Assembly: GCF_002078505.1 (NCBI RefSeq)
Contig: NZ_LUAV01000012.1
Location: forward strand, 433,097 to 497,096
DNA length: 64,000 nucleotides
Direction of reading: 5' to 3'
Source of the DNA: Ensifer aridi
GTDB lineage: Bacteria > Pseudomonadota > Alphaproteobacteria > Rhizobiales > Rhizobiaceae
The notes beneath the pieces were generated by a model, which saw nothing but the letters and a program-made list of their open reading frames with translations, did not search any database and was not told the origin of the DNA. This document shows, one piece after another, positions 25,472 through 36,351 of the stretch (position 1 is its first letter; each line of letters opens with the position of its first letter). The position numbers and the translations under genes were made by a program.

Positions 25472-28400
25472 ATGAATTTCTCCGCCTGGTCTATCCGCAA
25501 TCCGGTCGCGCCGATCCTGGCGTTCTTCGTGCTCGTCGTGCTGGGATGGCAGTCGTTCAACTCGCTGCCGATCACCCGCTTCCCGAACATCGACGTGCCG
25601 ATCGTGCAGATCAGCGTCACGCAAAGCGGTGCGGCCCCCGCCGAACTCGAGACCCAGGTCACCAAGGAGATCGAGGACGCGGTCGCCGGCGTCTCCGGCG
25701 TCGATCATATCGAATCGACGATCACCGACGGCAGTTCAACGACCGCCGTCATTTTCCGCATGGAAGTGCCGACGACGCAGGCCGTGCAGGATGTCAAGGA
25801 CGCGATCGACCGCATCCGCAGCGACCTGCCGACCTCGATCGAAGAGCCGATCGTTTCCAAGGTCGACGTCGAGGGCCAAGCGATCCAGACATTTTCCGTC
25901 TCCTCCCCCGGCATGACGCTGGAGGAGCTCTCCTGGTTCGTCGACGACACGATCAAGCGCGCGATCCAGGGCCAGACCGGCATCGGCCGCGTCGACCGGT
26001 ATGGCGGCTCCGACCGGGAAGTTCGCATCGAGCTCGACGAAGACCGCCTGAACTCCTACGGCATTACCGCCGCCGACGTGAACGGCCAGCTTCGCCGGAT
26101 GAACATGGACCTCGGCTCCGGCCGCGGACAGGTCGGCGGCAGCGAGCAGGCGATCCGGACGCTCGGCGACACCCGCGACGTCTCCACCCTTGCCGAGACG
26201 ATGATCTCGCTTCCGAACGGTCGTTTCGTCCGCCTGTCGGAACTCGGCAAGGTGATCGACACCTACGAGGAGCCGAAATCGTTCTCGCGTTTCAACGGCG
26301 AGCCGGGCGTGACCTTCGCCGTCTTTCGCGCCAAGGGCGCAAGCGAAGTCACCGTCGCCGAAACCGTTGCCAAGACGCTTGACGAAATTCGGGCAAAGCA
26401 TCCGGACGTTACCATCGAGATGGTCGACGATTCCGTCTATTTCACCTATGGAAACTACGAGGCGGCGATTCACACGCTGATCGAGGGCGCGCTTCTTGCC
26501 GTCGTGGTCGTGATGCTGTTCCTGCGCAACTGGCGCGCCACCCTGATCTCGGCCGTCGCCCTGCCGCTCTCGGCCATTCCGACATTCTGGGTCATGGAGC
26601 TCCTCGGCTTCTCGCTGAACCTCGTCAGCTTCCTGGCGATGACGCTCGCGACCGGCATCCTTGTCGACGACGCGATCGTCGAGATCGAGAACATCGAGCG
26701 GCACATCCGCATGGGCAAGTCGCCCTACAAGGCGGCGATCGAAGCGGCGGACGAGATCGGCCTCGCCGTCATCGCCACCACCTTCACCATCATCGCCGTC
26801 TTCGTGCCGGTCTCCTTCATGCCCGGCATCCCGGGGCAGTATTTCATTCAGTTCGGCCTGACCGTCGCCGTCTCCGTCTTCTTCTCGCTGCTGGTCGCCC
26901 GCCTTATCACGCCGGTGATGGCGGCCTATCTGATGAAGCCGACGGATGTCGGCGGCGGTCATGACGATGAAGGATTCATGATGCGCCAGTACACGCGCGT
27001 CGTGCGCTTCACGACGAAACGCTGGTACACGCGCTATTCGACGCTGCTCGCCGCAATCGTGCTCTCGGTCGGCTCTGTGATCGCGCTTATCCTTTTCGTG
27101 CCGGGCAGCTTCCTGCCGCCTGAGGATAATTCGCGCGTCAGCCTGTCGATCGAGCTGCCGCCGGATGCGATGCTCGCGGACACGGATCGTACCACCACGG
27201 AGATCTACAACCGCATCAAGGACATCGACGGCGTCGAAAACGTCTTCGTGCTCGGCGGCGCCTCGCCGAAGGGCGACCTGGAACTGCGCCGCGCCGCCGT
27301 CACCGTGCTTCTCAAGAAGCTTGACCATTCGCTCGTCAACAAAGTGGTCAACGATGTGATCGGCCGCACACCGCTGATCGGTGAATACCTGCCGAAGCTG
27401 CCGCCGGCCGGCCGTATCAAACCGCAGTCGCAAATCGAAAAGGAAATCCTCGCGGAGCTTCGGTCGATCCCGGACGTTCGCGTCACCAAGCTCAACGACC
27501 GCGGCGAGCGCGACCTGTCGTTCAACCTGCTTTCCAACAACGAGGCGGATCTCGACCACGCCGTCGCCACCCTCGAAACGAAACTGCGCCGAGACCCGTT
27601 ACTTGCCAATGTGAGCCCCGACGGCGCGTTGCCGAGACCGGAATTGCAGATACGACCGCGTGACGACCAGATGTCCCGTCTCGGCATCACGACGGCGCAG
27701 ATCTCCGAAGTCATCCGCGTCGCCACCATCGGCGATATCGACGCGCAGCTGACGAAGATCGCGCTCGACGGGCGCTTGATCCCGATCCGGGTCCAACTCA
27801 ACCGCGATTTCCGGACGGATTTGGCGGCGATCCGCAACCTCAAGGTCCAGACGGCATCCGGCGCTACGGTTCCGCTCTCGAGCGTCGCCGACATCAACTA
27901 TGCGGAGGGACCCAGTTCCATCAAGCGTTACGACCGCTATCGCGTTGTCAAGCTCGGCGCCGACCTGCCTGTGGGCGTAGCACTCGACACCGCATCGGCC
28001 CGCTTCAAAGAGATCGCCGCCGCGGCCGAGCTGCCTGGAACCGTCGAGTTCCTCGAAAGCGGCGACGCCGAGGTTCAGGCGGAGATGCAGCAGAGCTTCG
28101 GCAACGCCATGCTCTTGGGCCTGATGATGGTGCTGGTGGTGCTCATTCTCCTGTTCAAGGACGTGATCCAGCCCTTCACCATCCTGTTCTCGCTGCCGCT
28201 CGCCATCGGCGGCGTGGCGGCAGCGCTTATCCTGACGCAGAATGCGCTCTCGATGCCCGTTCTGATCGGCATTCTGATGCTGATGGGCATCGTCACCAAG
28301 AACGCCATCCTGCTGGTCGACTTCGGCATCGAGATGATGCATCACGGCATGGACCGGACGCTGGCGATGATCGAGGCTGGCCGCAAGCGCGCCCGCCCGA

Positions 28401-28783
28401 TCGTCATGACCTCCATCGCCATGTCGGCGGGCATGCTGCCTTCGGCACTCGGCGTCGGCGAAGGCGGCTCCTTCCGCGCGCCGATGGCGATTGCCGTCAT
28501 CGGCGGCATCATTGTCTCCACGGTCCTGAGCCTTGTCGTCGTCCCCTCTTTCTTCCTGATCATGGACGACCTCTCACGGCTTCTCGCCTGGATCTTCGGC
28601 CGCTTCATCGGCAAGAAGGAAGAAGAAGACCTCCCGCTCGACCCCGAGGCTCTCAGCAAGCTCGCCGCCGAGCAGGGCGACACGATCGAGAGCCTGGAGG
28701 AGCGCGTAAGGGCGCTGGAGAGCGAGCGACACGGCAAGTCCGACCGCAAGGTCATCAGCCATCCGGCCTTGGCTGCGGAATAG
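25472..28783 (+). CDS. RND-family multidrug efflux pump (HAE1 type)
   Basis: A 1103-residue inner-membrane transporter with the AcrB-like layout: one N-terminal helix, large periplasmic loop, a helix block (about residues 330-560), second periplasmic loop, second helix block (about 860-1045). Conserved features are TGILVDDAIVEIENIERH (proton-relay Asp residues in helix 4), FVPVSFMPGIPGQYF and GIVTKNAILLVDF. A charged C-terminal tail of about 60 residues extends past the last helix. Expelled substrates are unknown. A GTG start two codons upstream is possible. Confidence 0.95.
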   Translation: MNFSAWSIRNPVAPILAFFVLVVLGWQSFNSLPITRFPNIDVPIVQISVTQSGAAPAELETQVTKEIEDAVAGVSGVDHIESTITDGSSTTAVIFRMEVPTTQAVQDVKDAIDRIRSDLPTSIEEPIVSKVDVEGQAIQTFSVSSPGMTLEELSWFVDDTIKRAIQGQTGIGRVDRYGGSDREVRIELDEDRLNSYGITAADVNGQLRRMNMDLGSGRGQVGGSEQAIRTLGDTRDVSTLAETMISLPNGRFVRLSELGKVIDTYEEPKSFSRFNGEPGVTFAVFRAKGASEVTVAETVAKTLDEIRAKHPDVTIEMVDDSVYFTYGNYEAAIHTLIEGALLAVVVVMLFLRNWRATLISAVALPLSAIPTFWVMELLGFSLNLVSFLAMTLATGILVDDAIVEIENIERHIRMGKSPYKAAIEAADEIGLAVIATTFTIIAVFVPVSFMPGIPGQYFIQFGLTVAVSVFFSLLVARLITPVMAAYLMKPTDVGGGHDDEGFMMRQYTRVVRFTTKRWYTRYSTLLAAIVLSVGSVIALILFVPGSFLPPEDNSRVSLSIELPPDAMLADTDRTTTEIYNRIKDIDGVENVFVLGGASPKGDLELRRAAVTVLLKKLDHSLVNKVVNDVIGRTPLIGEYLPKLPPAGRIKPQSQIEKEILAELRSIPDVRVTKLNDRGERDLSFNLLSNNEADLDHAVATLETKLRRDPLLANVSPDGALPRPELQIRPRDDQMSRLGITTAQISEVIRVATIGDIDAQLTKIALDGRLIPIRVQLNRDFRTDLAAIRNLKVQTASGATVPLSSVADINYAEGPSSIKRYDRYRVVKLGADLPVGVALDTASARFKEIAAAAELPGTVEFLESGDAEVQAEMQQSFGNAMLLGLMMVLVVLILLFKDVIQPFTILFSLPLAIGGVAAALILTQNALSMPVLIGILMLMGIVTKNAILLVDFGIEMMHHGMDRTLAMIEAGRKRARPIVMTSIAMSAGMLPSALGVGEGGSFRAPMAIAVIGGIIVSTVLSLVVVPSFFLIMDDLSRLLAWIFGRFIGKKEEEDLPLDPEALSKLAAEQGDTIESLEERVRALESERHGKSDRKVISHPALAAE

Positions 28784-28919
28784 GACCTCAGGAACGGGAA
28801 TGCGCTGAGGCGGCATCTGCCCCAATGTGATACTTGGGCACACGTCGCTATATCTCGGCGCATTCGTACCTTGCGCTTTGATGGAGCGCCCCTTCGCGGA
28901 AACGCTCGCCCAAAACGCG

Positions 28920-29531
28920 TCAAAGCCCTCCGTGCACCGTCAGGAATTCGACGATCCGGTCGACGCCTTCGCCGCGCTTCATGTCCGAAAACACGAAGGG
29001 CTTCTCCGCACGCATCCGCGCCGCATCCCGTTCCATGACCTCGAGATCGGCGCCGACATGAGGGGCGAGATCCTTCTTGTTGATCACCAAGAGATCGGAC
29101 TTGGTGATCCCCGGACCACCCTTGCGCGGGATCTCCTCGCCCTGACAGACCGAGATCACATAGATGGTCAGATCGGCGAGGTCCGGCGAAAAGGTCGCCG
29201 CCAGATTGTCGCCGCCCGATTCGATGAAGACCACGTCGAGATCGGGAATGCGGCGGTTGAGTTCGGCGATCGCCTGGAGATTGATCGAGGCGTCCTCGCG
29301 GATCGCCGTGTGAGGGCAGCCGCCGGTCTCGACGCCGACGATCCGCTCAGAGGGCAGCGCCTGCATGCGCACCAGCGCCTCCGCATCCTCCTTGGTGTAG
29401 ATGTCGTTGGTGACGACGGCGACGGAGTATTTCTCCCGCATCGCCTTGCAGAGCTTGTCGGTCAGCGCCGTCTTGCCGGATCCGACCGGGCCGCCGATGC
29501 CGACGCGAAGCGGACCGTTTTTCGATGGCAT
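28920..29531 (-). CDS. ureG: Urease accessory GTPase UreG
   Basis: A 203-residue GTPase that drives nickel insertion into urease. It has P-loop [11 protein letters not shown], metal-site motif [10 protein letters not shown] (Cys-Pro-His), [16 protein letters not shown] and the base-recognition motif [13 protein letters not shown]. Length matches UreG. Starts at 29531 and 29537 are both possible; the open frame farther upstream runs into a repeat copy. It is the last gene of the ureE-F-G group. The gap to ureF contains a RIME-like repeat. Confidence 0.97.
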   Translation of the reverse strand: MPSKNGPLRVGIGGPVGSGKTALTDKLCKAMREKYSVAVVTNDIYTKEDAEALVRMQALPSERIVGVETGGCPHTAIREDASINLQAIAELNRRIPDLDVVFIESGGDNLAATFSPDLADLTIYVISVCQGEEIPRKGGPGITKSDLLVINKKDLAPHVGADLEVMERDAARMRAEKPFVFSDMKRGEGVDRIVEFLTVHGGL

Positions 29532-29548
29532 GTTCATATGTCCTTTCC

Positions 29549-29590
29549 GATGCGGGCGGGAAACCGCGCACACCTTTCCTCATTCCGCTC
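29549..29590. repeat. RIME-like mosaic repeat fragment between ureF and ureG
   Basis: The stretch gatgcgggcgggaaaccgcg and its continuation through 29590 matches the 3-prime part of the repeats at 40064-40172 and 52997-53110. It includes the GCGGGCGG...CCGCGC inverted core. It separates ureF from ureG by about 115 bases, an unusually large gap for these genes. Confidence 0.65.
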
Positions 29591-29646
29591 TGACTTCCAT
29601 GCATGTCGTTGCCCCAAAACCGCTGCACATTCTTGGGCGACCTGCA

Positions 29647-30318
29647 TCAGGAGCGGAACAGGCGCGAATGCAGGGTTTCGTGTCTCAAGGCGGCAATATC
29701 GGCCATGATCACAGCCGAGCCAAGATCGTCGAGCGAGCCTCGCACGGCGCGGGCTGCCACGTCGGCTATCACCTCCTCCAGCACGGCAAGCACACCGACG
29801 CCAGCGCGCTGACCCAAGATGCCACAGCGAATGGCGACCGATACCGCATTCGATGCACTCGCGTTGAGAAAGGCGGCGAGCGCCGGCTCGAGACCCGTTC
29901 GGTGCGCGCCGGCAACGGCGCCGACCGCCACCGGATAGGCGACTGTCGATCCGAGTGTTTCGAGCACCGGATGCGGCCAATGGCGGGCTGCCGCGAGAAA
30001 GGCCTCACCGAGGAGCATGGTTTCCATATGCCGTTCGCGCGAGCCGGCCAGCGCCTCCGCCAGTTCGCAGACCGCCCTCAATCGCGAAGCGTCGTCATGG
30101 CAACGATAGCCTTCGGCCACAAACAGCGCATCGTTCCACGCCGCGCCGTGGTTCATCAGCGTCTCGAGCCACCGCCGCAAGTCCTCGGCATTCGTCACGA
30201 GACCGTCGTGTACCGCCTGCTCCAGGCCGCCAGAATAAGAGAAGGAGCCGATCGGAAAGGCTGGTGAGAGCCAGGTGACGAGGCGGAGCAACGCCTGCGT
30301 TTCGGCACGCTCAGCCAT
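29647..30318 (-). CDS. ureF: Urease accessory protein UreF
   Basis: A 223-residue helical accessory protein, part of the UreD-UreF-UreG apourease maturation complex. The characteristic N-terminus is [24 protein letters not shown], and ESLLD-like GRHP regions are replaced by the rhizobial [19 protein letters not shown]. The start at 30318 (MAERAETQ) overlaps the ureE stop by 8 bases, favouring it over an upstream frame start at 30342. Confidence 0.95.
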   Translation of the reverse strand: MAERAETQALLRLVTWLSPAFPIGSFSYSGGLEQAVHDGLVTNAEDLRRWLETLMNHGAAWNDALFVAEGYRCHDDASRLRAVCELAEALAGSRERHMETMLLGEAFLAAARHWPHPVLETLGSTVAYPVAVGAVAGAHRTGLEPALAAFLNASASNAVSVAIRCGILGQRAGVGVLAVLEEVIADVAARAVRGSLDDLGSAVIMADIAALRHETLHSRLFRS

Positions 30319-30790
30319 GATGGTGGTGATCGTCGTGTCCATGGTGGTGATGTCCGCCGCCGTGATAGGCGCCGCGAAGGGGGTGGAACGGCTCGGTCAC
30401 CTCGTCGACCTTTGCGCCAAGGCCTTCCAGCATCGCCCTGATCACGGGATCGCGGGCGATCAGGATCCGCCCTTCTTCCATCGCCGCCGGCAGATGCCGG
30501 TTGCCGAGGTGCCAGGCAAGCTCGATGAGGTGTAGCGCGTTTCGCGGATGGACCTCGTAAAGCGCTTCCTCCGCCGCCTTGACCTCGATGTAGCCGCCGC
30601 CTTCGAGCACCAGGAGGTCGCCATCGCCGAGCATCACCGGCTCCTTGAGATCGAGCATCACCACATCGTCGTTTTCGAGGTGCAGGAGCTTGCGACGCAG
30701 GTGCCGCTGGTCATGGGTGAGCGTCACGCGGTGGAGCGGCGTGGCCCCGGCGAAGCCGGGCGAAAGAATCTCGGTTGAGCGATAGGGCAC
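30311..30790 (-). CDS. ureE: Urease nickel metallochaperone UreE
   Basis: A 159-residue nickel chaperone. The N-terminal peptide-binding half contains [25 protein letters not shown], and the C-terminal half has [19 protein letters not shown], with the metal-binding His. The tail is histidine-rich ([17 protein letters not shown]), a nickel reservoir seen in many UreE proteins. It uses a GTG start at 30790, one base after the stop of the preceding monooxygenase gene; this gives a normal length, unlike the upstream frame to 30901. Confidence 0.95.
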   Translation of the reverse strand: MPYRSTEILSPGFAGATPLHRVTLTHDQRHLRRKLLHLENDDVVMLDLKEPVMLGDGDLLVLEGGGYIEVKAAEEALYEVHPRNALHLIELAWHLGNRHLPAAMEEGRILIARDPVIRAMLEGLGAKVDEVTEPFHPLRGAYHGGGHHHHGHDDHHHHG

Positions 30791-30791
30791 G

Positions 30792-31088
30792 TCAGAGAAC
30801 CTCGACCTTCTCCGGATGCACGACCTCGATGCGAGCCTCTGCGAGCAGGTCAGCCATCGCCGCCTTGAAGCTCTGCAGATGCGGCTCGGCGAAATGCGCA
30901 TCCACCGCTGCTCTATCCTTCCATGTCTCGACGAAGATGAGCGTGTCGGGATCGGTGGGCTTGCGGTAAAGCTCGTAGCCGATGCAGCCCGCCTCCTTGC
31001 GCGTCGCCTCGATCAGCGGTCCGGCAAGCGCCACGACCTCATCGCCCCTGCCCGCATGCGCCTTCAGATGTGCGATAACGTAAACCAT
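30792..31088 (-). CDS. Antibiotic biosynthesis monooxygenase (ABM) domain protein / putative quinol monooxygenase
   Basis: A 98-residue ferredoxin-fold protein with features of the YgiN/ABM family: [21 protein letters not shown] at the start, [22 protein letters not shown] in the middle, and [14 protein letters not shown]. Such proteins act as small cofactor-free monooxygenases or dimeric binders of quinols. It stops one base before ureE starts, so it is co-transcribed with ureE-F-G, though no link to urease is known to me. Confidence 0.85.
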   Translation of the reverse strand: MVYVIAHLKAHAGRGDEVVALAGPLIEATRKEAGCIGYELYRKPTDPDTLIFVETWKDRAAVDAHFAEPHLQSFKAAMADLLAEARIEVVHPEKVEVL

Positions 31089-31118
31089 TGAATTCCATGT
31101 CTCCGATCGGCGCACTTT

Positions 31119-31199
31119 ACCAAGAAAAGGCCCCGGCGCCAGCAAGAAGGCAGGAATCCTGTTGATTTTCAGGAGCCTGCTTGCGGCAACCGGGGCCTT
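31119..31199 (-). terminator. Long hairpin terminator downstream of the peroxiredoxin gene
   Basis: AAGGCCCCGG (31127-31136) pairs with CCGGGGCCTT (31190-31199). Further inside, GCAAG, CAGG and TCCTG pair with their complements to give a 73-base imperfect palindrome around a TTGATTTT loop. On the minus strand it ends GGCCTTTTCTTGG, a T-rich tail, and lies just after the stop at 31221. Confidence 0.75.
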
Positions 31200-31220
31200 C
31201 CCATTGTCGATAAAATAGGA

Positions 31221-31760
31221 TCAGGCAGCGAGCTTTTGCGACTTCAAGGCCGCGAGAATGTTCTGCGGTGAGGAAATGCCATAGGGATCGCTGTCGCAAT
31301 TGTCGGAATAGCCTTCCTCTTCGAACCACTGTTCGACGACGCCGTTGTTGATGACGGCGGCATAGCGCCAGGAGCGCATGCCGAAGCCGAGATTGTCCTT
31401 GGCGACCAGCATGCCCATCTTGCGGGTGAACTCTCCCGAGCCGTCCGGAATGAGCTTGACATTTTCGAGCCCCTGCGACTTGCCCCAGGCGTTCATGACG
31501 AAGGCGTCGTTGACAGAGATGCAGTAGATCGCGTCGATGCCGAGAGCGCGGAACTCAGGCGTGAGCTTCTCGAAGTCGGGAAGCTGGTAGGTCGAGCAAG
31601 TCGGCGTAAAAGCGCCCGGCAGCGAGAACAGCACGACGCGCTTGCCGACGAAATAATCGTCCGACGTGACGTCCTGCCAGCGGTACGGATTGGAACCACC
31701 GACGGCTTCGTCGCGGACGCGGGTGCGGAAGGTTACAGCGGGAACTTTTCTGCCGAGCAT
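31221..31760 (-). CDS. Peroxiredoxin (Prx5/AhpE-type, hybrid redoxin)
   Basis: A 179-residue thiol peroxidase. The active site is intact: LFSLPGAFTPTCSTYQLPDF, with peroxidatic Cys near residue 50, in the PxxxTxxC context of the Prx5 family. It would reduce organic or hydrogen peroxides using glutathione or thioredoxin. The start at 31760 has AAGGAG six bases upstream; two extra ATG codons just before it overlap that site. It lies between the broken TIGR02117-like gene and a terminator. Confidence 0.92.
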   Translation of the reverse strand: MLGRKVPAVTFRTRVRDEAVGGSNPYRWQDVTSDDYFVGKRVVLFSLPGAFTPTCSTYQLPDFEKLTPEFRALGIDAIYCISVNDAFVMNAWGKSQGLENVKLIPDGSGEFTRKMGMLVAKDNLGFGMRSWRYAAVINNGVVEQWFEEEGYSDNCDSDPYGISSPQNILAALKSQKLAA

Positions 31761-31956
31761 CATCATCTCCTTCGAACCGGCTGCCGGCGGCATCAAGTCT
31801 TGGGAGGAAGAAACGCGGCCGGCGGAAAACGAGTGCCCTTCCTACCGGAGATTCCGCTGCAGTGCAGCATCAAAGCGGCGCTTCAGGCGGCGACGCATAG
31901 CAGGCATGCGAGTGACGCATGGCTGGTGGCGTTGGGCCGAAACGCGCCTGTTCAGT

Positions 31957-32626
31957 TCAGTTGTAAATACCGAGGGAAAGATCCAGCGTGACCGGAAGCG
32001 GGTTCCACAGACCGGTCCGCAACCCCGCCTTTCTGAGCGCGCTCGCGGTCCACGTATTGCAGCCGAACAAGGCGTTGAAATAGCCCTTTGCCTCAAAGAA
32101 GCGGTCGGTGGGGCCATAGGAGAGCCCGCAACAGGTGCGATCTCGCCCTCCTGCCGCTGGAAGCTCTCGAACACGAATTCCATCAACCGCTGGAACTCCT
32201 CGACATCCACGTCGAACCCCGTGACCGACTCCTGCGGCTCGACAATTCGTCCCGCAACATCGACATGCAGCACGGATCGGTCGAAGCTGAGCGCCCGAAG
32301 GACGGGCAGCGGCTTCAACTCGCTCCAGGTCGGAGTCTCGAGATAAATGAGCGCCCTCCCCAGCCGAAGATCAGCCACCGGGCGTCCGGATGCAGAACAG
32401 GCACGCCCGCATCTTCGACGAATGCGAATTTCTCCCGCACGTCGTCATCGAGTAGTATCGCTTTGTCGGTGTGGATCGGACCGGACAGCAGGAGTATCCG
32501 GCGTAGCCCCTCCACGTCTGCCGAAGCATAGGCGGGCATCAGCGGCCGCGGGACCAAGGCTCCGCCAGTGATGGCGAGCACGAAGGCGAAGATGGCCCCG
32601 CAAAACCATTTGGCCACACGCTTCAT
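31957..32626 (-). pseudogene. TIGR02117/DUF2459-family protein gene, broken by two frameshifts
   Basis: Three minus-strand frames join into one protein of about 223 residues. The first (from 32626) has a signal/anchor helix MKRVAKWFCGAIFAFVLAIT and runs through GPIHTDKAILL to WLIFGWGGRSF. The second continues YLETPTWSELKPLPVLRALSFDRS to EIAPVAG. The third ends SYGPTDRFFEAKGYF..CNTWTASALRKAGL..GIYN and a stop at 31957. Each junction needs one extra base (near 32345 and near 32121-32127). The family is typically found near urease genes, which fits its place after ureC. Confidence 0.8.
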
Positions 32627-32651
32627 TTACGGTTCAGGGCAAACGCAGCGC

Positions 32652-34364
<1,713 letters not shown>

Positions 34365-34368
34365 GGAC

Positions 34369-35019
34369 TCAGGCTCCTTGGGGCAAGTCTGACGAAGAAG
34401 AATGAGGAAGGCGGCGGAGCCGCCCTTGCGCCACCAGCGCATCGACATAGCGGCGTTCGGCGGCAAAGGGATGCCACTCCCAGCCGCTATGGCCGAAACC
34501 GGCGAGGACGATGTCGTCGCCGGCGGATGCGAAGCTGGAAAGAACGTCGGCGATCACCACCACGCCGCTCGAGGGTGCCACGTAGGGCGGTGGTTCGAAG
34601 CGCGCGAGATTGCGGTCGAGACGCTCGTGCGTCTCGGTCGCAATGACCCGATGCTTTCGCCCCGTGGCGCGGGCGAAGCTCTCGAAACCGATTGTGTAGT
34701 CGTCGCAGAAATCGTCGAGGTCCGGGTGACTCTCCGCGAGCGCCCTCCGCATCGCAGCGAATTTGACGCCGGAGCGCACGCTCCATATCTCGCGGGCCTG
34801 CCGGACCGCCGCGCTCGTCTTCCATCGCCCGCCGCCAAGCATCGAAAGCGCGGGGCGGCCCGTATTGCAGACGGCGACGATATCGGTCTTGACGCCGCCT
34901 CGGCCGACCGAGCGGCAGTCGTTGAACCGGATCACAAGGTGCGCGGCATCGATCGCGAGGCCAGCGCCGTCTGGCACCGAGCCATTGCCCACGATCATGA
35001 TGACACGGCGACTTTGCAA
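34369..35019 (-). CDS. Urease-operon protein resembling GT29 sialyltransferase-like glycosyltransferases
   Basis: A 216-residue protein lying between a LprI-like gene (2-base gap) and ureC (4-base gap), so clearly in the ure operon. It starts [17 protein letters not shown] and continues with [19 protein letters not shown], which resembles the sialylmotif L arrangement of GT29 enzymes (VxGNxG, ID, VxRxN). Near the end [21 protein letters not shown] recalls their terminal His/Glu motif. No signal peptide is visible. Rhizobial genomes label this an urease-operon accessory protein. The glycosyltransferase relation is my inference, and a role in urease is unknown. Confidence 0.75.
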   Translation of the reverse strand: MQSRRVIMIVGNGSVPDGAGLAIDAAHLVIRFNDCRSVGRGGVKTDIVAVCNTGRPALSMLGGGRWKTSAAVRQAREIWSVRSGVKFAAMRRALAESHPDLDDFCDDYTIGFESFARATGRKHRVIATETHERLDRNLARFEPPPYVAPSSGVVVIADVLSSFASAGDDIVLAGFGHSGWEWHPFAAERRYVDALVAQGRLRRLPHSSSSDLPQGA

Positions 35020-35021
35020 CG

Positions 35022-35444
35022 TCAGTTCTCCGCCGATTCCACAAGCTCTTTGAGCTCGGCGGTACGCTTGCGCGTCAGCTCCGCGAGGCAGCCGGAGACC
35101 AGCATGGGTTCCATCGAGCCGCCTCGCGCCTCGAATCCTGCCAGTTCACACTGCCCGTCGCGGTAGCCGACCCAGGCGCGCTGGGCCTTTTTCAACGCCT
35201 CCACGGCGCCGACGTAAGCACGATCAATGTCACCGAGCTCCTTGTCGGTTGCCTGCATCGCGGTCATTGCCTGCTTGTAGACCTTGTTCAGCTCCCCGTC
35301 CGCCGTCTGGTATTCCCGATCGGCACAGATGTTCATATCCATCTGCGTGACGGCTTTCCCGCAGTCCACTTTCGGCTCTTCCTGAGCGAACGCAGACGTC
35401 ACAGAGACGAACAGCAAGCCAATGATGCGAGCGACTGCCCTCAT
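35022..35444 (-). CDS. LprI-like / DUF1311 secreted protein in the urease operon
   Basis: A 140-residue periplasmic protein. The signal peptide [20 protein letters not shown] is followed by a DUF1311 domain with the four-cysteine layout of lysozyme-inhibitor LprI-like proteins: [40 protein letters not shown], and [20 protein letters not shown]. It overlaps the ureB stop by four bases (ATGA), so it is translationally coupled to urease although it would act outside the cytoplasm. Lysozyme inhibition is known for only some members. Confidence 0.85.
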   Translation of the reverse strand: MRAVARIIGLLFVSVTSAFAQEEPKVDCGKAVTQMDMNICADREYQTADGELNKVYKQAMTAMQATDKELGDIDRAYVGAVEALKKAQRAWVGYRDGQCELAGFEARGGSMEPMLVSGCLAELTRKRTAELKELVESAEN

Positions 35445-35746
35445 AGCTTGCCCATCACCTGCTGGCGAAAGCCGAAAACCTCGCGCTTGCCCGAAAGCGG
35501 GATGAGCGTCACCTGCCGCGTTTGCCCGGGCTCGAAGCGCACGGCAGTGCCGGCCGGAATATCGAGCCGCTTGCCGCGCGCAGCATCGCGATCGAAGAGA
35601 AGCCCTGGATTTGTCTCGGCGAAGTGATAATGGCTGCCGACCTGCACCGGCCGGTCGCCGGAGTTGGAGACTTCGATCGTAACGGTCTCAAGACCGGCGT
35701 TGAGCTCGATATCGCCCGCGGCTGCGATGATCTCTCCTGGAATCAT
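35441..35746 (-). CDS. ureB: Urease beta subunit
   Basis: A 101-residue structural subunit, [18 protein letters not shown] at the start, with the core [26 protein letters not shown] that all UreB proteins share and a C-terminal [11 protein letters not shown]. Assembles with UreA and UreC. Starts 12 bases after the DUF1272 gene. Confidence 0.97.
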   Translation of the reverse strand: MIPGEIIAAAGDIELNAGLETVTIEVSNSGDRPVQVGSHYHFAETNPGLLFDRDAARGKRLDIPAGTAVRFEPGQTRQVTLIPLSGKREVFGFRQQVMGKL

Positions 35747-35758
35747 GATCGTTTCCCC

Positions 35759-36013
35759 TTACGCGGCTCGCTCTCGTGCGCAGCCTTCCGGCTTCAAGAC
35801 GCGCTCCGTCGATGCCGGATATTTCTTCAGCATTGCCGCCGGACGCACCGGGCGACGAACGAGCTCGCCGCCACAATTCGGGCAGGTACCGCCAAGCCTT
35901 GCCTCGACGCAATCGGCGCAAAAGGTGCATTCGAATGTGCAGATCATCGCCTCGCGGCTTTCGGGCGGCAGGTCTCGATCGCAGCATTCGCAGTTCGGGC
36001 GCAGGCTCAGCAT
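35759..36013 (-). CDS. DUF1272 zinc-ribbon protein between ureA and ureB
   Basis: An 84-residue cysteine-rich protein. The DUF1272 signature is complete: RPNCECCDRDLPPES, ICTFECTFCADCV, and GTCPNCGGELVRRPVRP, nine cysteines that could form two zinc sites. Gaps to ureA (10 bases) and ureB (12 bases) show it is an operon member. A rhizobial ure operon with a DUF1272 gene in this slot is familiar, but no function is established; a metal-related role would be a guess. Confidence 0.9.
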   Translation of the reverse strand: MLSLRPNCECCDRDLPPESREAMICTFECTFCADCVEARLGGTCPNCGGELVRRPVRPAAMLKKYPASTERVLKPEGCARERAA

Positions 36014-36023
36014 TTTTCGTCTC

Positions 36024-36326
36024 CTAGCGTATGGGCTCGTGAACGGTGACGAGCTTCGTCCCGTCCGGGAAAGTCGCCTCGATCTGGATGTCGTGGATCA
36101 TCTCCGGGATGCCCTCCATCACTTGATCGCGCGTCAGCACATGGGCGCCGGCCTCCATCAATTCGGCGACGGAACGGCCGTCACGCGCGCCCTCGACGAC
36201 GAAGTCGGTGATGAGGGCAATCGCCTCGGGATGATTTAGCTTCACACCTCGCTCCAGCCGCCGGCGCGCCACCATCGCCGCCATGGAAATCAACAGCTTG
36301 TCTTTTTCGCGCGGAGTGAGATTCAT
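36024..36326 (-). CDS. ureA: Urease gamma subunit
   Basis: A 100-residue structural subunit: [20 protein letters not shown] at the start, [22 protein letters not shown], and a [21 protein letters not shown] core. Normal length for UreA. It lies 25 bases after ureD. Confidence 0.98.
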   Translation of the reverse strand: MNLTPREKDKLLISMAAMVARRRLERGVKLNHPEAIALITDFVVEGARDGRSVAELMEAGAHVLTRDQVMEGIPEMIHDIQIEATFPDGTKLVTVHEPIR

Positions 36327-36351
36327 GCGTCGCCATCCAGATTAGTACGGG

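Noticed and set aside
25736..27559. 607-codon minus-strand open frame
   Set aside because: Antisense shadow of the RND pump gene; composition skewed to Arg, Asp, His and Gly as in other shadows.
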